Notes: a model not told the origin generated them from the sequence alone. Positions 1 to 7,649 are shown, counted from the first letter of the stretch. The stretch is 11,102 nucleotides of DNA from an uncultured Muribaculaceae bacterium (GCA_947644475.1 CANRZQ010000072.1:1-11102); one strand, 5' to 3'. Numbers and translations are program-made.

Positions 1-97
1 GGGGGATGGTGTCGGAGGGCACGTCGGCACGCGAGTCGTATTTATAAGAGTTGGAGCCTCGGCGAGGCACAACCTCGTCGAAAATTGATGCGTTCAT
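1..97 (-). CDS. MalY/PatB-family PLP aminotransferase (cystathionine beta-lyase-like), N-terminal fragment
   Basis: Only the first 32 codons are in the window; the gene continues past the left edge. The translation begins MNASIFDEVVPRRGSNSYKY and goes on with YDSRADVPSDTIP. The pattern FDE-x4-RRG-x-NS-x-K-x-D, followed by an acidic stretch leading to a 'P-LWVADMDF' segment (not visible here), is the usual N-terminus of the MalY/PatB branch of fold-type I aminotransferases. Members are PLP-dependent C-S lyases that cleave cystathionine or cysteine to pyruvate, ammonia and a thiol in the cytoplasm. The ATG (95-97) overlaps the TGA of the upstream GH31 gene as ATGA, so translation is probably coupled, and this also fixes the start. 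The family call rests on a short piece: good for the family, weak for the substrate. Confidence 0.72.
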   Translation of the reverse strand, partial: MNASIFDEVVPRRGSNSYKYDSRADVPSDTIP

Positions 98-2490
98 CGT
101 TGTATGGCGATATGGGTGCTTTGGGTGGGGATAAAATCGAGTGAGAATGTAAGAGTGGCCGTGGCCGCGTCGTGGCGCGATTTCACAGTACGGCCGTTTA
201 CAGAAACTGCCGCCGGTGCGGATGTCACGCCTTTCACTGCAAATTCAAGGCGAATCTTTGTTGTAGCACCGGGTTTTGTGCCTGGGGTGTTTTTGTCGAT
301 GGTGGTGAGCCCGTTGTGTGCGCACGTGCCGTCGAATGTGATAAGGCGGTAGCGGTTATCGGCAAGAGATGAGGGTGAGAGCCTGTCGTCGTCGTACATT
401 GTAAACGATGATGTGACGCCTTCCGCCGGATAGTAGTTCACCGTGAAACGGTCGGCGCGATAGTCGCCCGTGTTTGTCATCTTATAGTCGGCCATGGGAA
501 TGAACGCTCCTGCACGCACAAAGAGTGGGAGCACCTCCAAGGGGGCGGAATATTCGATGGTTGAGCCGCCTTCATAGCGGGAGCAGGGGTTGTTGAAATC
601 TATCCATGTGCCCTGCGGGAATGTAATGTCTCGCCGTGTCGCGCCTTGTGTCATGACCGGAGCAACGAGCACTTCATTGCCCCATAGGAATTCGTCGGAA
701 ATACTGTCGTAGGCATTTGAGCGAGCCTCGGTGAAGTTAAGCGGGCGTACGAGCGGGTAGCCCTTGGTGGCGTTCTCGTAGGCCAAAGTGTAGTTGTATG
801 GCAGCCAACGGTAGCGGTCGGCGATAAGACGTTTGATTATAGCCTCATACTGCGGATAGTGATAAGGCTCGGCCTTGAATGTGGCATGGGTGCGGAGCAT
901 CGGGGAGAACAGACCGAGCTGGAGCCAGCGCACGTAGAGTTCGGCATCCTCGGGGTTGCGCGTGTCAACAGCGAAGCCGCCCACGTCGTGCCCCATGTAT
1001 CCGAGGCCGGAAAGGCCCGACTGAGTCATTATTGTAATCTGCGGAGCAAGCCCTCCCCACGAACGCGACACGTCGGTAGACCAGGGGAACACCGAGTAGC
1101 GTTGCAGTCCGGTAGTGCCTCCGCGCATCATTGTGAGCAAACGGCGGTCGGGGTATTCTTCATTGAAAAGCGTGGAGATAATGCTGCTCCAGTCGTTGCC
1201 GTACTGGTTGTGATAGAGCCGGGCTGAAAGGCCGTTGGCGTGCAAGCCGGTTTCGGGATGCACCTCGGGTTCGCCCAGGTCGCCCCACCATCCGGCTACA
1301 CCCTCGTCGGTGAGCGAGCGGTAGCGTTCGCGCATCCATGCACGTGTATCAGGGTTTGATACATCGAACATTCCGCCTTCACCTACCCATATCGTTACTT
1401 CCTGCGGGTTGGAGCCAAGGCTGTCGCGCATGAGCATGCCGCCTGCGGCCAAAGCGTTATAGTTGTCGAGGCCGCGGCCGTTGCGGAGGATATATGGCTG
1501 GGATATTGTGACAACGTTCACCCCTTTTTTTCTGAGGTCGGATAGCATCTTGCGGTGACGCGGCCATTGGTCTCCGTCCCATGCCAAGCGTCCCATGTCC
1601 TGCTCTTTACCGTACCAATACAGGTCGAGCACAAGCCCGTCGAGAGGATAGCCCTCGCGGCGTAAAGTGTCGACCACGCCGCGTGTCTCGGCCTCATTAT
1701 GATAGCCGTATTTCGATGTGATGTAGCCCAACGACCATAGGGGAGGCAGAGGCTGGCGGCCTGTGAGCGCGGTGAGTTGCTCGGTGGCGTCGGCCACAGT
1801 GGATGCGCCGTTGACAAAATAGAAGTCGACCGGACGGGGATTTTCTGTTATGTACGATATGTTGTTGCCCTCGCCAAGGATTAGATGAGAAGGCGCGTAG
1901 TCGTCGAAAAGCAGGGCGAAGCCGTCGGACGATACTACCAGTGGCATCGTTATGTTCATCTGGCGGATACGGCGGTCTGTGCCGGTGTAGCCGTAGTTCT
2001 GACGGTTGTACATAGTGAGTGTGTCGCCTCGCAGGTTCAGCCGGTGTCCACGCTCGCCTCCGCCGTAGTATGATCCTGCGGAAGTTGACACAAGGTCGAG
2101 TCGGCATTTGCCGTCGGCCTCTGTGCGGAGGCCTTTGTCGATTACGGTCTTGCCCTCGCCTGCGTTAATTGTCACTTCGCCCGTGGCCGTGTTGGCCAGC
2201 ACGACGATACCGGAGGCCGTGGTGAAGTAGGCTGTGCTGTTACCGATAGTGCCGGTTGACGCAGCCTCGACGGTGCCGGAAAGCACGGTAGCCTCCGATT
2301 TTAAAGGCGAGAGGCCGCCGGCTGTATTGCGTACGCGGATGATATTGTCGGTTACGGCCTCAACCGTCACGGTGCGTCCCGTACCTGTCACAGCCGAGAT
2401 TCTTGCCGTATCTGCCCATGTGTATGGGGAAATGGCGGCGACGGCCAATATCTGCAGGCCGCCGCGCAATGTATCGTTCTGAAAGTTCAT
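94..2490 (-). CDS. Exported glycoside hydrolase family 31 (alpha-glucosidase / alpha-glucosyltransferase type)
   Basis: A 798-residue retaining alpha-glycosidase. Residues 1-26 look like a Sec signal peptide (one Arg, hydrophobic run LQILAVAAIS, likely cleavage after TWA), which places the enzyme in the periplasm. An N-terminal beta-sandwich spans about 30-240 and the (beta/alpha)8 barrel about 250-590, beginning PLPPLWSLGYITSKYGY. The nucleophile is Asp404 in GWWGDLGEPE, the acid/base is most likely Asp473 in PWSTDVSRSW, and GHDVGGF (500-506) is the substrate-binding motif. C-terminal beta domains run from about 600 to the end (FLWGNEVLVAPV, then WIDF). The length is normal for the family. 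The DLGEPE form of the nucleophile motif and the 69-residue spacing to the acid/base recall the Cellvibrio Agd31B transglucosylase type, from memory rather than a search, so exact activity is open. No SusC/SusD pair is seen nearby. It lies 59 bases after the upstream gene and overlaps the next one by ATGA. Confidence 0.93.
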   Translation of the reverse strand: MNFQNDTLRGGLQILAVAAISPYTWADTARISAVTGTGRTVTVEAVTDNIIRVRNTAGGLSPLKSEATVLSGTVEAASTGTIGNSTAYFTTASGIVVLANTATGEVTINAGEGKTVIDKGLRTEADGKCRLDLVSTSAGSYYGGGERGHRLNLRGDTLTMYNRQNYGYTGTDRRIRQMNITMPLVVSSDGFALLFDDYAPSHLILGEGNNISYITENPRPVDFYFVNGASTVADATEQLTALTGRQPLPPLWSLGYITSKYGYHNEAETRGVVDTLRREGYPLDGLVLDLYWYGKEQDMGRLAWDGDQWPRHRKMLSDLRKKGVNVVTISQPYILRNGRGLDNYNALAAGGMLMRDSLGSNPQEVTIWVGEGGMFDVSNPDTRAWMRERYRSLTDEGVAGWWGDLGEPEVHPETGLHANGLSARLYHNQYGNDWSSIISTLFNEEYPDRRLLTMMRGGTTGLQRYSVFPWSTDVSRSWGGLAPQITIMTQSGLSGLGYMGHDVGGFAVDTRNPEDAELYVRWLQLGLFSPMLRTHATFKAEPYHYPQYEAIIKRLIADRYRWLPYNYTLAYENATKGYPLVRPLNFTEARSNAYDSISDEFLWGNEVLVAPVMTQGATRRDITFPQGTWIDFNNPCSRYEGGSTIEYSAPLEVLPLFVRAGAFIPMADYKMTNTGDYRADRFTVNYYPAEGVTSSFTMYDDDRLSPSSLADNRYRLITFDGTCAHNGLTTIDKNTPGTKPGATTKIRLEFAVKGVTSAPAAVSVNGRTVKSRHDAATATLTFSLDFIPTQSTHIAIQR

Positions 2491-2506
2491 TAAGTATGAT
2501 ATTAAA

Positions 2507-2534
2507 TAAGGTCATTAAGGTCATTGAAGACCTT
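2507..2534. repeat. 9-bp tandem duplication forming a small hairpin ahead of the GH31 gene
   Basis: TAAGGTCAT occurs twice in tandem (2507-2515 and 2516-2524). The second copy also pairs with GACCTT: AAGGTC (2517-2522) and GACCTT (2529-2534) form a 6-bp stem with a 6-base loop. It lies in the 59-base gap between the 575-residue protein gene and the GH31 gene. No U-tract follows on the coding strand and no -7 box is visible here, so the GH31 gene is probably read through from the upstream promoter. Function unknown. Confidence 0.4.
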
Positions 2535-2549
2535 TAAGTTCGTAATTTC

Positions 2550-4277
2550 TCAGGGATCAATCGTGTTGAGATACGACTGCACCGCTATCTTTTCGTCGTC
2601 GGGGGCATTGAATGTGTTGCGGTTGCCCTTTATGCGGGCTTTTTTCTTGTATGACATTTTTGCGTGCTCCACAATCGACTGGAAGGTACGCGATTCTTTA
2701 AGTTTCGGTCCCCATGTTTCGACAAGTTTATGGCGGTCGATCACATTCATGTCGTTGTAAAGCCCGCGCAGGTCGGGAAATTGCTCCATTTCGGTGCGTG
2801 TCCATGTGCGGTTGGTGTCGAGATAGCGCACGGCATCGTCGAGGGTGTTGGCTGCCGGCTGTTGCGTGGTTGCTGCCACGGGCTGCGGTCCTGTCGGCGT
2901 GTCTGCCGATGCAACATTCTCAGTCACTGCTAATGAATCGGCCGCTACTCCGGTCTCCACAGTTTCCGACGAACCTTTTCCTCCAAATATGAGCCAGCCC
3001 AAAAGCAAGCCTACGATTACGCCGCCGGCGGCGTATATCGCACGCTCGATAAGCGGACGGTGGCCGAGGTCGGGATGGTACACAAGATGGTTGGTGCGTG
3101 TGGTGCCCTCTTGTATTTCGTCGGCCACGACATATCCGTCGATAGGACTCTCGGTAAGCGGATTCTTTGAGTTGATTTGAAAAGATATCATGCCGGCTAT
3201 GTCCGAAGATTTTGCCGAGATTTCAAAATTATACACCTTGTGCCGCTCGCGCAACTGAATTAGAGAGCGTGTAGATGAGGCAAGGTCGATGCGCGCCGAA
3301 TAGGTGTAAAAACCGTCGCAGGCCACAGTCACCATTGCCGATGCCAGTTCGGGCAGGGTAAAATAGCGTGTCCCGTTTATCTCGCAGCCGTTTACCGTAA
3401 TCGAGCATTGTCCGTCGAGGCTCTGGCGTGTGGCCAGGGCTGTGATTTCGAATGATGAGGGCGATATTGCCTTTTTCGATGTAGATGTGGCCACGGGTCC
3501 GGGACGGTCGCCGGATTTCTCAACCTTGAATGTCTCGGTGATGTCGTCAAATCCGTTTTTTGTCCAGACAATGTCGACTGTTGCCCCTTCCGGAGCATAA
3601 TAGGAGCGGGTGAAAGGCTCCCCGAATATCATCGGCTGGAAGCCGTCGGCATTGGCATCGGGGGGAAACACGGCCACCATGTTCTCAATTGGCTCATGGG
3701 TAAGGTCTGGAGCCTGCGAAGTGATGCCAAGCGAGTCGTCGATAAGAATCACTGCCGAGAATGGCATGTAGGCCAGCTGGTAGCGTGCTGCCACAAGAGT
3801 GTCGAGCGAGGTGCCGGCATTGTCGCCATAGAAGCGCACGGCAAATTCGTCGTCGGCTGAGCGGCAAGGCACTATTGCAGGAGCATCGTCGATTGGCATG
3901 TATTCCTTGGAGAAGATGCCGCGGAGTTCGGCAAGGTCGTCGGCGTTGAGTCCCTGTGCCGCAACCTTGCGGGTGGTGTATTTTACGATTTCGACAGCAT
4001 CTTCCGACGAAATATCGAGTCCGGCAGGGAAGAATATCCACGCGGCCAAATGGTCGCCCGGGTCGGTGGGAATGGTGCGAAGCACGGTTACAAAAGTGCC
4101 TCCGGCAGTCGACTTTAATAAATAAAATATGTTTTTCTCACCGGCATCATAGTCAATATTCTGAAGATATGAGCGCACGTCGGTCACATTAGCCCTTACA
4201 TCTTCCTCCGGATTGATGTTCACCATCGACTTGAACGCCCGGGTTGATTTGGTTATATATAGTTGAATCTTGTTCAT
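2550..4277 (-). CDS. Single-pass membrane protein of unknown function (575 aa)
   Basis: I do not recognise this family. The ATG at 4277 (MNKIQLYITKST) is chosen because a promoter -7 box at 4304-4311 lies just upstream; a longer reading from a TTG at 4337 would begin upstream of that promoter. There is no N-terminal signal peptide. Residues 1-400 are soluble-looking, with a probable alpha/beta first part (1-125) and a beta-rich part; about 265-345 reads like a PEGA/Ig-like fold (SITVNGCEINGTRYFTL). A single transmembrane helix spans about 410-431 (AGGVIVGLLLGWLIFGG). Arg residues before it and acidic ones after it suggest the N-terminal bulk is cytoplasmic and the C-terminus periplasmic. A Thr/Ala/Pro/Gln linker (about 450-477) leads to a charged helical tail (478-575). 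It heads a transcription unit that may continue into the GH31 gene. Confidence 0.85.
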   Translation of the reverse strand: MNKIQLYITKSTRAFKSMVNINPEEDVRANVTDVRSYLQNIDYDAGEKNIFYLLKSTAGGTFVTVLRTIPTDPGDHLAAWIFFPAGLDISSEDAVEIVKYTTRKVAAQGLNADDLAELRGIFSKEYMPIDDAPAIVPCRSADDEFAVRFYGDNAGTSLDTLVAARYQLAYMPFSAVILIDDSLGITSQAPDLTHEPIENMVAVFPPDANADGFQPMIFGEPFTRSYYAPEGATVDIVWTKNGFDDITETFKVEKSGDRPGPVATSTSKKAISPSSFEITALATRQSLDGQCSITVNGCEINGTRYFTLPELASAMVTVACDGFYTYSARIDLASSTRSLIQLRERHKVYNFEISAKSSDIAGMISFQINSKNPLTESPIDGYVVADEIQEGTTRTNHLVYHPDLGHRPLIERAIYAAGGVIVGLLLGWLIFGGKGSSETVETGVAADSLAVTENVASADTPTGPQPVAATTQQPAANTLDDAVRYLDTNRTWTRTEMEQFPDLRGLYNDMNVIDRHKLVETWGPKLKESRTFQSIVEHAKMSYKKKARIKGNRNTFNAPDDEKIAVQSYLNTIDP

Positions 4278-4303
4278 TGGGATAATTCGGGAATATGATT
4301 CTA

Positions 4304-4340
4304 CAAAATTACACTTTATTATGTAAATGAAGCGCAAAAA
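4304..4340 (-). promoter_or_regulatory. Bacteroidetes-type promoter for the 575-aa membrane protein gene
   Basis: On the minus strand, TAATTTTG (4304-4311) is a perfect TAnnTTTG -7 box. TTTTTG (4335-4340) lies 23 bases upstream as a -33 candidate, slightly long compared with the usual 19-21. The expected transcript start is near 4298, about 20 bases before the ATG at 4277, which supports that start codon. Confidence 0.6.
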
Positions 4341-4417
4341 TTAAAAAAAAATCCAACAAAACGGGCAAAAAAATGTTATCTATATAAAAGCAATTCGATC
4401 GAACAGCATTTTTACAA

Positions 4418-4567
4418 TATATTTTGAAACCGATGGCAGACGGTAAGAAACCGCATTACGCTCACGTCTGAAACCGACGCGACTGCCCGGCGAGTAGCAA
4501 CACAAATGTCCGCGATGGCGGACATAAAATCCGGGGACACCGCAGCAAGGCAGTGTCCCCGGATTTT
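4418..4567 (+). ncRNA. Candidate small structured RNA ending in the strong terminator
   Basis: This stretch has no gene on either strand. On the plus strand, TATATTTTG (4418-4426) resembles a -7 box but with a 3-base gap between TA and TTTG, and TTCG (4394-4397) lies 20 bases upstream. A transcript from about 4433 to 4567 would fold well: CCG(AT)GGCAG (4430-4439) pairs with CTGCCCGG (4483-4490), CAGACG (4437-4442) with CGTCTG (4465-4470) as an alternative, ATGTCCGC (4506-4513) with GCGGACAT (4518-4525), and then the terminator. Both promoter boxes are imperfect, and the folds could instead belong to a minus-strand 3' UTR. I match it to no known RNA family. Confidence 0.25.
4526..4567. terminator. 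Strong bidirectional intrinsic terminator of the deaminase-protease-cyclo-ligase operon
   Basis: AAAATCCGGGGACAC (4526-4540) and its perfect complement (4553-4567) form a 15-bp stem around a 12-base loop. A-tracts on one side and T-tracts on the other make it work in both directions. It begins 20 bases past the stop codon of the 5-formyltetrahydrofolate cyclo-ligase gene on the minus strand. A second 8-bp hairpin with a GATG tetraloop (4506-4525) abuts it. Confidence 0.9.
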
Positions 4568-4586
4568 GTAATGAGTCATTCGTAAT

Positions 4587-5141
4587 TCATTTCCGATTAC
4601 GCGGCGTGAATGTGCGGCGGTCGGTGATTACAACGTCGACGCGCACGTCGTGAGGCTCGGCGTCGATGGCGTCGACAACCTGAAAATCATAAGCGATGCC
4701 AATCTTTGTGGCACGCGCTCCGGCAAGCAGCCGGTCGTAGTAGCCCTTTCCGCGGCCCACGCGATTGCCCTCGGGGTCAAAAGCCACACCGGGCACCACG
4801 ATAAGTTCTATTTCGGAGATGTCGGTCGTGTTGTCGCCGTCAGGCTCCTCGATGCTGAACGCGCCAAGATGCAGCGATGTGCGCTCGTAAGGGAGTATGT
4901 CGAGATTCACACCATTGACTCGCGGCAGGAAAAAATGCTTGCGTCCGGCCCAGCGGTCGATGAACTCGTGGGTCGATATCTCGTCGGGCAACGAATGGTA
5001 CATCAGGATATTTTCAGCCAACATAAAGGCTGCGTGGCGTTCGAGCGTGGCAAAGGCGGCTCTGGCAGCCTCGGCCTTCTCTGCATCTGTAAGCACGGCC
5101 TTCCAGGCCTTGACTCGCGGGCGTATTTCTTCTTTTTTCAT
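4587..5141 (-). CDS. fau: 5-formyltetrahydrofolate cyclo-ligase
   Basis: A 184-residue cytoplasmic enzyme that uses ATP to convert 5-formyl-THF to 5,10-methenyl-THF, returning a storage/inhibitory folate to the active one-carbon pool. The signature is near the C-terminus: VPGVAFDPEGNRVGRGKGYY at 116-135, followed by DRLL, the nucleotide/folate loop of the family. Residues 46-54 (LMYHSLPDE) match the conserved substrate-binding loop after the first helices, and the N-terminal KKEEIRPRVKAW is typical. Length is normal. The ATG at 5141 lies 7 bases after the stop of the protease gene, so it is the last gene of the operon and is followed by the strong terminator at 4526-4567. It links functionally to the first gene, since dUMP methylation also consumes methylene-THF. 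Confidence 0.95.
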   Translation of the reverse strand: MKKEEIRPRVKAWKAVLTDAEKAEAARAAFATLERHAAFMLAENILMYHSLPDEISTHEFIDRWAGRKHFFLPRVNGVNLDILPYERTSLHLGAFSIEEPDGDNTTDISEIELIVVPGVAFDPEGNRVGRGKGYYDRLLAGARATKIGIAYDFQVVDAIDAEPHDVRVDVVITDRRTFTPRNRK

Positions 5142-5148
5142 ATCATTG

Positions 5149-6759
5149 TCATTCTACCAAAGGCTTCGACATATGCTCGACTCCTTGAAGCACGGTTTTG
5201 TCAGTGCAGTTTGCAACCTGATAGTAGGCGGCCGTGCCAAGAATGTCGCGCGCAATGAGAGCCCTTAGTTGATTAACAATCAGACGCGACGAAATGTTGA
5301 TATAGTACCATCGCGCCGGCACGCCGTTGAGCGATGCATAGTGCACAAATGAGTTGAGCAGCACATCGTCCGACGGTAAACGGCGCAGTAGGGCGTTGAC
5401 CGAACCGTCTTTTCCGGCGGCCTTTTCCAGGTCGGCGCGGTTGAGGTCGGCATACTCATGGGCAAAGTTGATCAGCAGCCCGTGGTTGACGACATTAATG
5501 TAATACGACGACACGCCGGATGTGTCATTTGGCACGAAATAGTCGGGCATGATACCGCCGCCGCCATATACTGTGCGGCCGCCGCGGGTGAGGAACTTCT
5601 CGGCCGTATTCAGTTTCACGGAGTCGGCAGAGAGGATTTCGCCATTGTTGTAGCGGTTGATAATCTCGGTCTCGTAACTTTCCTTGCCGCCAAGACGGTA
5701 GTCCTTCTGAATACTGCGTCCGGCCGGCGTGTAATAACGTTGCACGGTAAGGCGAATCTCGCTCGAATCGGGCATAAAGATGGGTTTCTGAACCAATCCC
5801 TTGCCAAATGAGCGGCGTCCGACAATCCATCCGCGGTCATTGTCCTGAATAGCGCCCGAGAATATTTCAGACGCGCTCGCCGAGAATTCATCGATAAGCA
5901 CTACCAGGGGTGTGTCGCCGAAAGCGCCGGTGCCGTCGGCCAGCACATACTGGTCCTCGTCGTGGTTGCGTCCTATTGTCGACACAATCACATTGCCGGC
6001 TCCGAGGAACTCGTTGGCCATCAATATCGCAGGCTCCATGTAGCCGCCTGTGTTGCCGCGCAAGTCAATGATATACGACTCCGCGCCTTCGAGCCTCAGG
6101 GAGGCCAAATCACGCAGGAACTCTGCATAAGTGTTACGGGCAAATTTGCTCACCTTTATATAGCCTATCTTGTCGTCGATCATATAAGCGGCATCGATCG
6201 ACCGCTGCGGCACTTCGCCACGTGTTATATCAAATACAAGAGGCTTGCGGGAGGTGGCACGGCGAACGGTGATTTGCACCTGAGTGTCCTTCTCCCCACG
6301 CAGCATCTTCACTACATCGGTGTCGACAATGTCCTTGCCGGCAATGTCAATGTCGTCAACCTTTATTATACGGTCGCCCGGGAGCACACCCACCTTCTCG
6401 GCCGGGCCTCCCGAAAGCACCTCTATAACCGACACTGTGTCGTTCACCATCTGGAATGTGATGCCAACCCCCATAAACGAGCCTTCGAGTTTGGCCGCGG
6501 AGCCCTCGGCTTCCTGCGACGGGACGTAATAGGAGTGGGGGTCGAGATTGTCGAGCAGCGAAGGAATGGCCATCTCTACAAGGCTGTCCATGTCGATGTC
6601 GTCGACATACTCCTCGCGGATTATGCTCATCACTTCAAGCAGTTTTTGCTCGCCCCCACGCAGCGAATGGCTCCCGTTGAGAAACCATCCGAGCACAATG
6701 CCGCCGGCAAACACTGCCGATATGATAAAAGGAAAAAGAAATTTCAAAGAACGTTTCAT
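5149..6759 (-). CDS. S41-family C-terminal processing peptidase (CtpA/Prc-like)
   Basis: A 536-residue periplasmic, membrane-anchored serine protease. The start MKRSLKFLFPFIISAVFAGG at 6759 is chosen because its ATG overlaps the TGA of the deaminase gene (ATGA); a longer reading from a TTG at 6798 is rejected. Residues 1-28 form an N-terminal signal/anchor helix. The PDZ domain spans about 92-170 (GVGITF, then LPGDRIIKVDD), and the catalytic core follows. Ser295 in FSASASEIF and Lys320 in GRRSFGKGLVQ are spaced 25 residues apart, as in the Ser/Lys dyad of Prc and plant CtpA. The substrate-binding YYTPAGRSIQ segment is at about 343-352, and a C-terminal extension to 536 is normal for Bacteroidetes members. 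The enzyme trims or degrades periplasmic proteins by their C-termini; the specific substrates cannot be read from the sequence. Confidence 0.95.
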   Translation of the reverse strand: MKRSLKFLFPFIISAVFAGGIVLGWFLNGSHSLRGGEQKLLEVMSIIREEYVDDIDMDSLVEMAIPSLLDNLDPHSYYVPSQEAEGSAAKLEGSFMGVGITFQMVNDTVSVIEVLSGGPAEKVGVLPGDRIIKVDDIDIAGKDIVDTDVVKMLRGEKDTQVQITVRRATSRKPLVFDITRGEVPQRSIDAAYMIDDKIGYIKVSKFARNTYAEFLRDLASLRLEGAESYIIDLRGNTGGYMEPAILMANEFLGAGNVIVSTIGRNHDEDQYVLADGTGAFGDTPLVVLIDEFSASASEIFSGAIQDNDRGWIVGRRSFGKGLVQKPIFMPDSSEIRLTVQRYYTPAGRSIQKDYRLGGKESYETEIINRYNNGEILSADSVKLNTAEKFLTRGGRTVYGGGGIMPDYFVPNDTSGVSSYYINVVNHGLLINFAHEYADLNRADLEKAAGKDGSVNALLRRLPSDDVLLNSFVHYASLNGVPARWYYINISSRLIVNQLRALIARDILGTAAYYQVANCTDKTVLQGVEHMSKPLVE

Positions 6760-7181
6760 AATGAATCGATATGTACACATTCCACACCGGCGCGGCAAAG
6801 AAGGTCGATGCCGTCGGTGATGCGGTAAAGTTCATTGAATACAACCCTGCGGATGCCCGCCTGGATAATAAGTTTGGCACATTCCACACAAGGCGATGCC
6901 GTGACGTAAAGCGTGGCGCCCTCGCTCGAGTTATTGCTTCGGGCCACCTTTGTTATAGCGTTTGCCTCGGCGTGGAGCACATAAGGCTTGGTGATTCCAT
7001 CCTCGTCCTCACACACATTCTCAAACCCCGCCGGAGTGCCGTTATAGCCATCCGATATAATCATCTTATCCTTTACAATAAGCGCTCCTACCTTGCGCCT
7101 GCGGCAATAAGAATTCTCGGCCCATATGGCGGTCATGCGCAGATAGCGGCAGTCGAGTATCGCTTGTTTATCCTGTTCCAT
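6756..7181 (-). CDS. Deoxycytidylate (dCMP) deaminase family protein
   Basis: A 141-residue zinc enzyme of the cytidine/deoxycytidylate deaminase superfamily that converts dCMP to dUMP, the precursor for thymidylate. The zinc/catalytic motif HAE (His70, Glu72) lies in VLHAEANAI, and PCVEC (Cys98, Cys101) completes the site. GYNGTPAG (46-53) and the preceding KVGALIVKD segment are typical of dCMP deaminases rather than plain cytidine deaminases. The ATG at 7181 is used because a -7 box lies at 7197-7204; an upstream TTG reading from 7217 would start before it. This is the first gene of a three-gene operon, and its TGA overlaps the protease ATG. No allosteric dCTP-site assignment can be made by eye. 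ComEB-type proteins share the same fold, so the precise name could vary. Confidence 0.92.
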   Translation of the reverse strand: MEQDKQAILDCRYLRMTAIWAENSYCRRRKVGALIVKDKMIISDGYNGTPAGFENVCEDEDGITKPYVLHAEANAITKVARSNNSSEGATLYVTASPCVECAKLIIQAGIRRVVFNELYRITDGIDLLCRAGVECVHIDSL

Positions 7182-7196
7182 TACATTAGTTTTCCG

Positions 7197-7230
7197 CAAA
7201 TATACGACAAAAAACAATACCTACCCCCAA
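7197..7230 (-). promoter_or_regulatory. Promoter of the dCMP deaminase-protease-cyclo-ligase operon
   Basis: On the minus strand, TATATTTG (7197-7204) matches the TAnnTTTG -7 consensus exactly. TTG (7228-7230) lies 23 bases upstream as a weak -33 candidate. The expected start of transcription is only about 10 bases before the ATG at 7181, giving a very short leader. Confidence 0.6.
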
Positions 7231-7257
7231 TCGCCCCCTAAAAAATGACACACGTAC

Positions 7258-7287
7258 AGCCGTCGGGTAAAAAACCGGCTATTTTTT
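7258..7287. terminator. Weak hairpin with T-tract after the HxlR gene
   Basis: AGCCG (7258-7262) pairs with CGGCT (7276-7280) and is followed on the plus strand by ATTTTTT (7281-7287). It lies just past the HxlR stop codon. On the minus strand the hairpin is not followed by a clean U-run, so termination of the HxlR transcript here is plausible but imperfect. Confidence 0.4.
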
Positions 7288-7289
7288 GC

Positions 7290-7649
7290 TTAGTGATTGA
7301 AATGGGCATAGTTCTCAATCGCCCATTCGATAATGCCATATAATCTTGGCATCAGGCTTTTAGCAAGGTCGGTCAGGGAATACTCGACCTTTGGGGGCAC
7401 CTCCGCGTATATTTTTCGGCTTACAAGTCCATCTGCTTCCAGATTCTTTAATGTGTCCGACAATACTTTGGGCGAGATGTCGGGTATCGCTTTGCTTATG
7501 GCGTTAAAGCGCGTCGACTCGTTCTCTGCCAACACGCATAAAACAATGACTGCCCATTTGCCGGAGAATCGTGCCACCACGTTTCTGATAGGGCATGTCT
7601 CAATTTGTGTAAATTTTTTTAAATTTTCTTTCAGCGGTAAAGAGTTCAT
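7290..7649 (-). CDS. HxlR-family winged-helix transcriptional regulator
   Basis: A 119-residue cytoplasmic DNA-binding protein. The family signature is the N-terminal TCPIRNV with Cys19, followed by the SGKWAVIVLCVL helix. The helix-turn-helix is about 48-76 (ISPKVLSDTLKNLEADGLV) and the wing about 77-94 (PPKVEYSLT). HxlR-type proteins act as dimers, and several sense electrophiles or disulfide stress through the conserved Cys (YodB and HypR of Bacillus). This protein has that Cys plus Cys38, so redox sensing is possible but not shown. The ATG at 7649 is preferred over a TTG two codons upstream. The gene is divergent from the cupin gene at 7796, and a strong palindrome at 7661-7696 lies directly in front of it, so autorepression and control of the cupin are likely. 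Confidence 0.93.
   Translation of the reverse strand: MNSLPLKENLKKFTQIETCPIRNVVARFSGKWAVIVLCVLAENESTRFNAISKAIPDISPKVLSDTLKNLEADGLVSRKIYAEVPPKVEYSLTDLAKSLMPRLYGIIEWAIENYAHFNH

Noticed and set aside
2507..2534. Hairpin between the 575-residue protein and GH31 genes as a terminator
   Set aside because: The stem is only 6 bp, AT-rich and has no U-tract on the minus strand.
4278..4337. TTG-started N-terminal extension of the 575-residue protein
   Set aside because: It would begin upstream of the -7 box. Analogous TTG extensions at 6798 (protease), 7217 (deaminase) and 7655 (HxlR) are rejected because a downstream ATG is better supported in each case.
4433..4471. 12-codon frame MADGKKPHYAHV followed by hairpins and a terminator, looking like an attenuator leader peptide
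   Set aside because: No plus-strand gene follows the terminator (the next gene is on the minus strand), so there is nothing for such a leader to control.
5962..6828. Long plus-strand reading frame of 288 codons opposite the S41 protease gene
   Set aside because: The opposite strand carries a protease with all catalytic motifs; the plus-strand frame has no recognisable domain and is a shadow of its codon bias. The same holds for 4650-5258, 859-1227 and 10468-11094.
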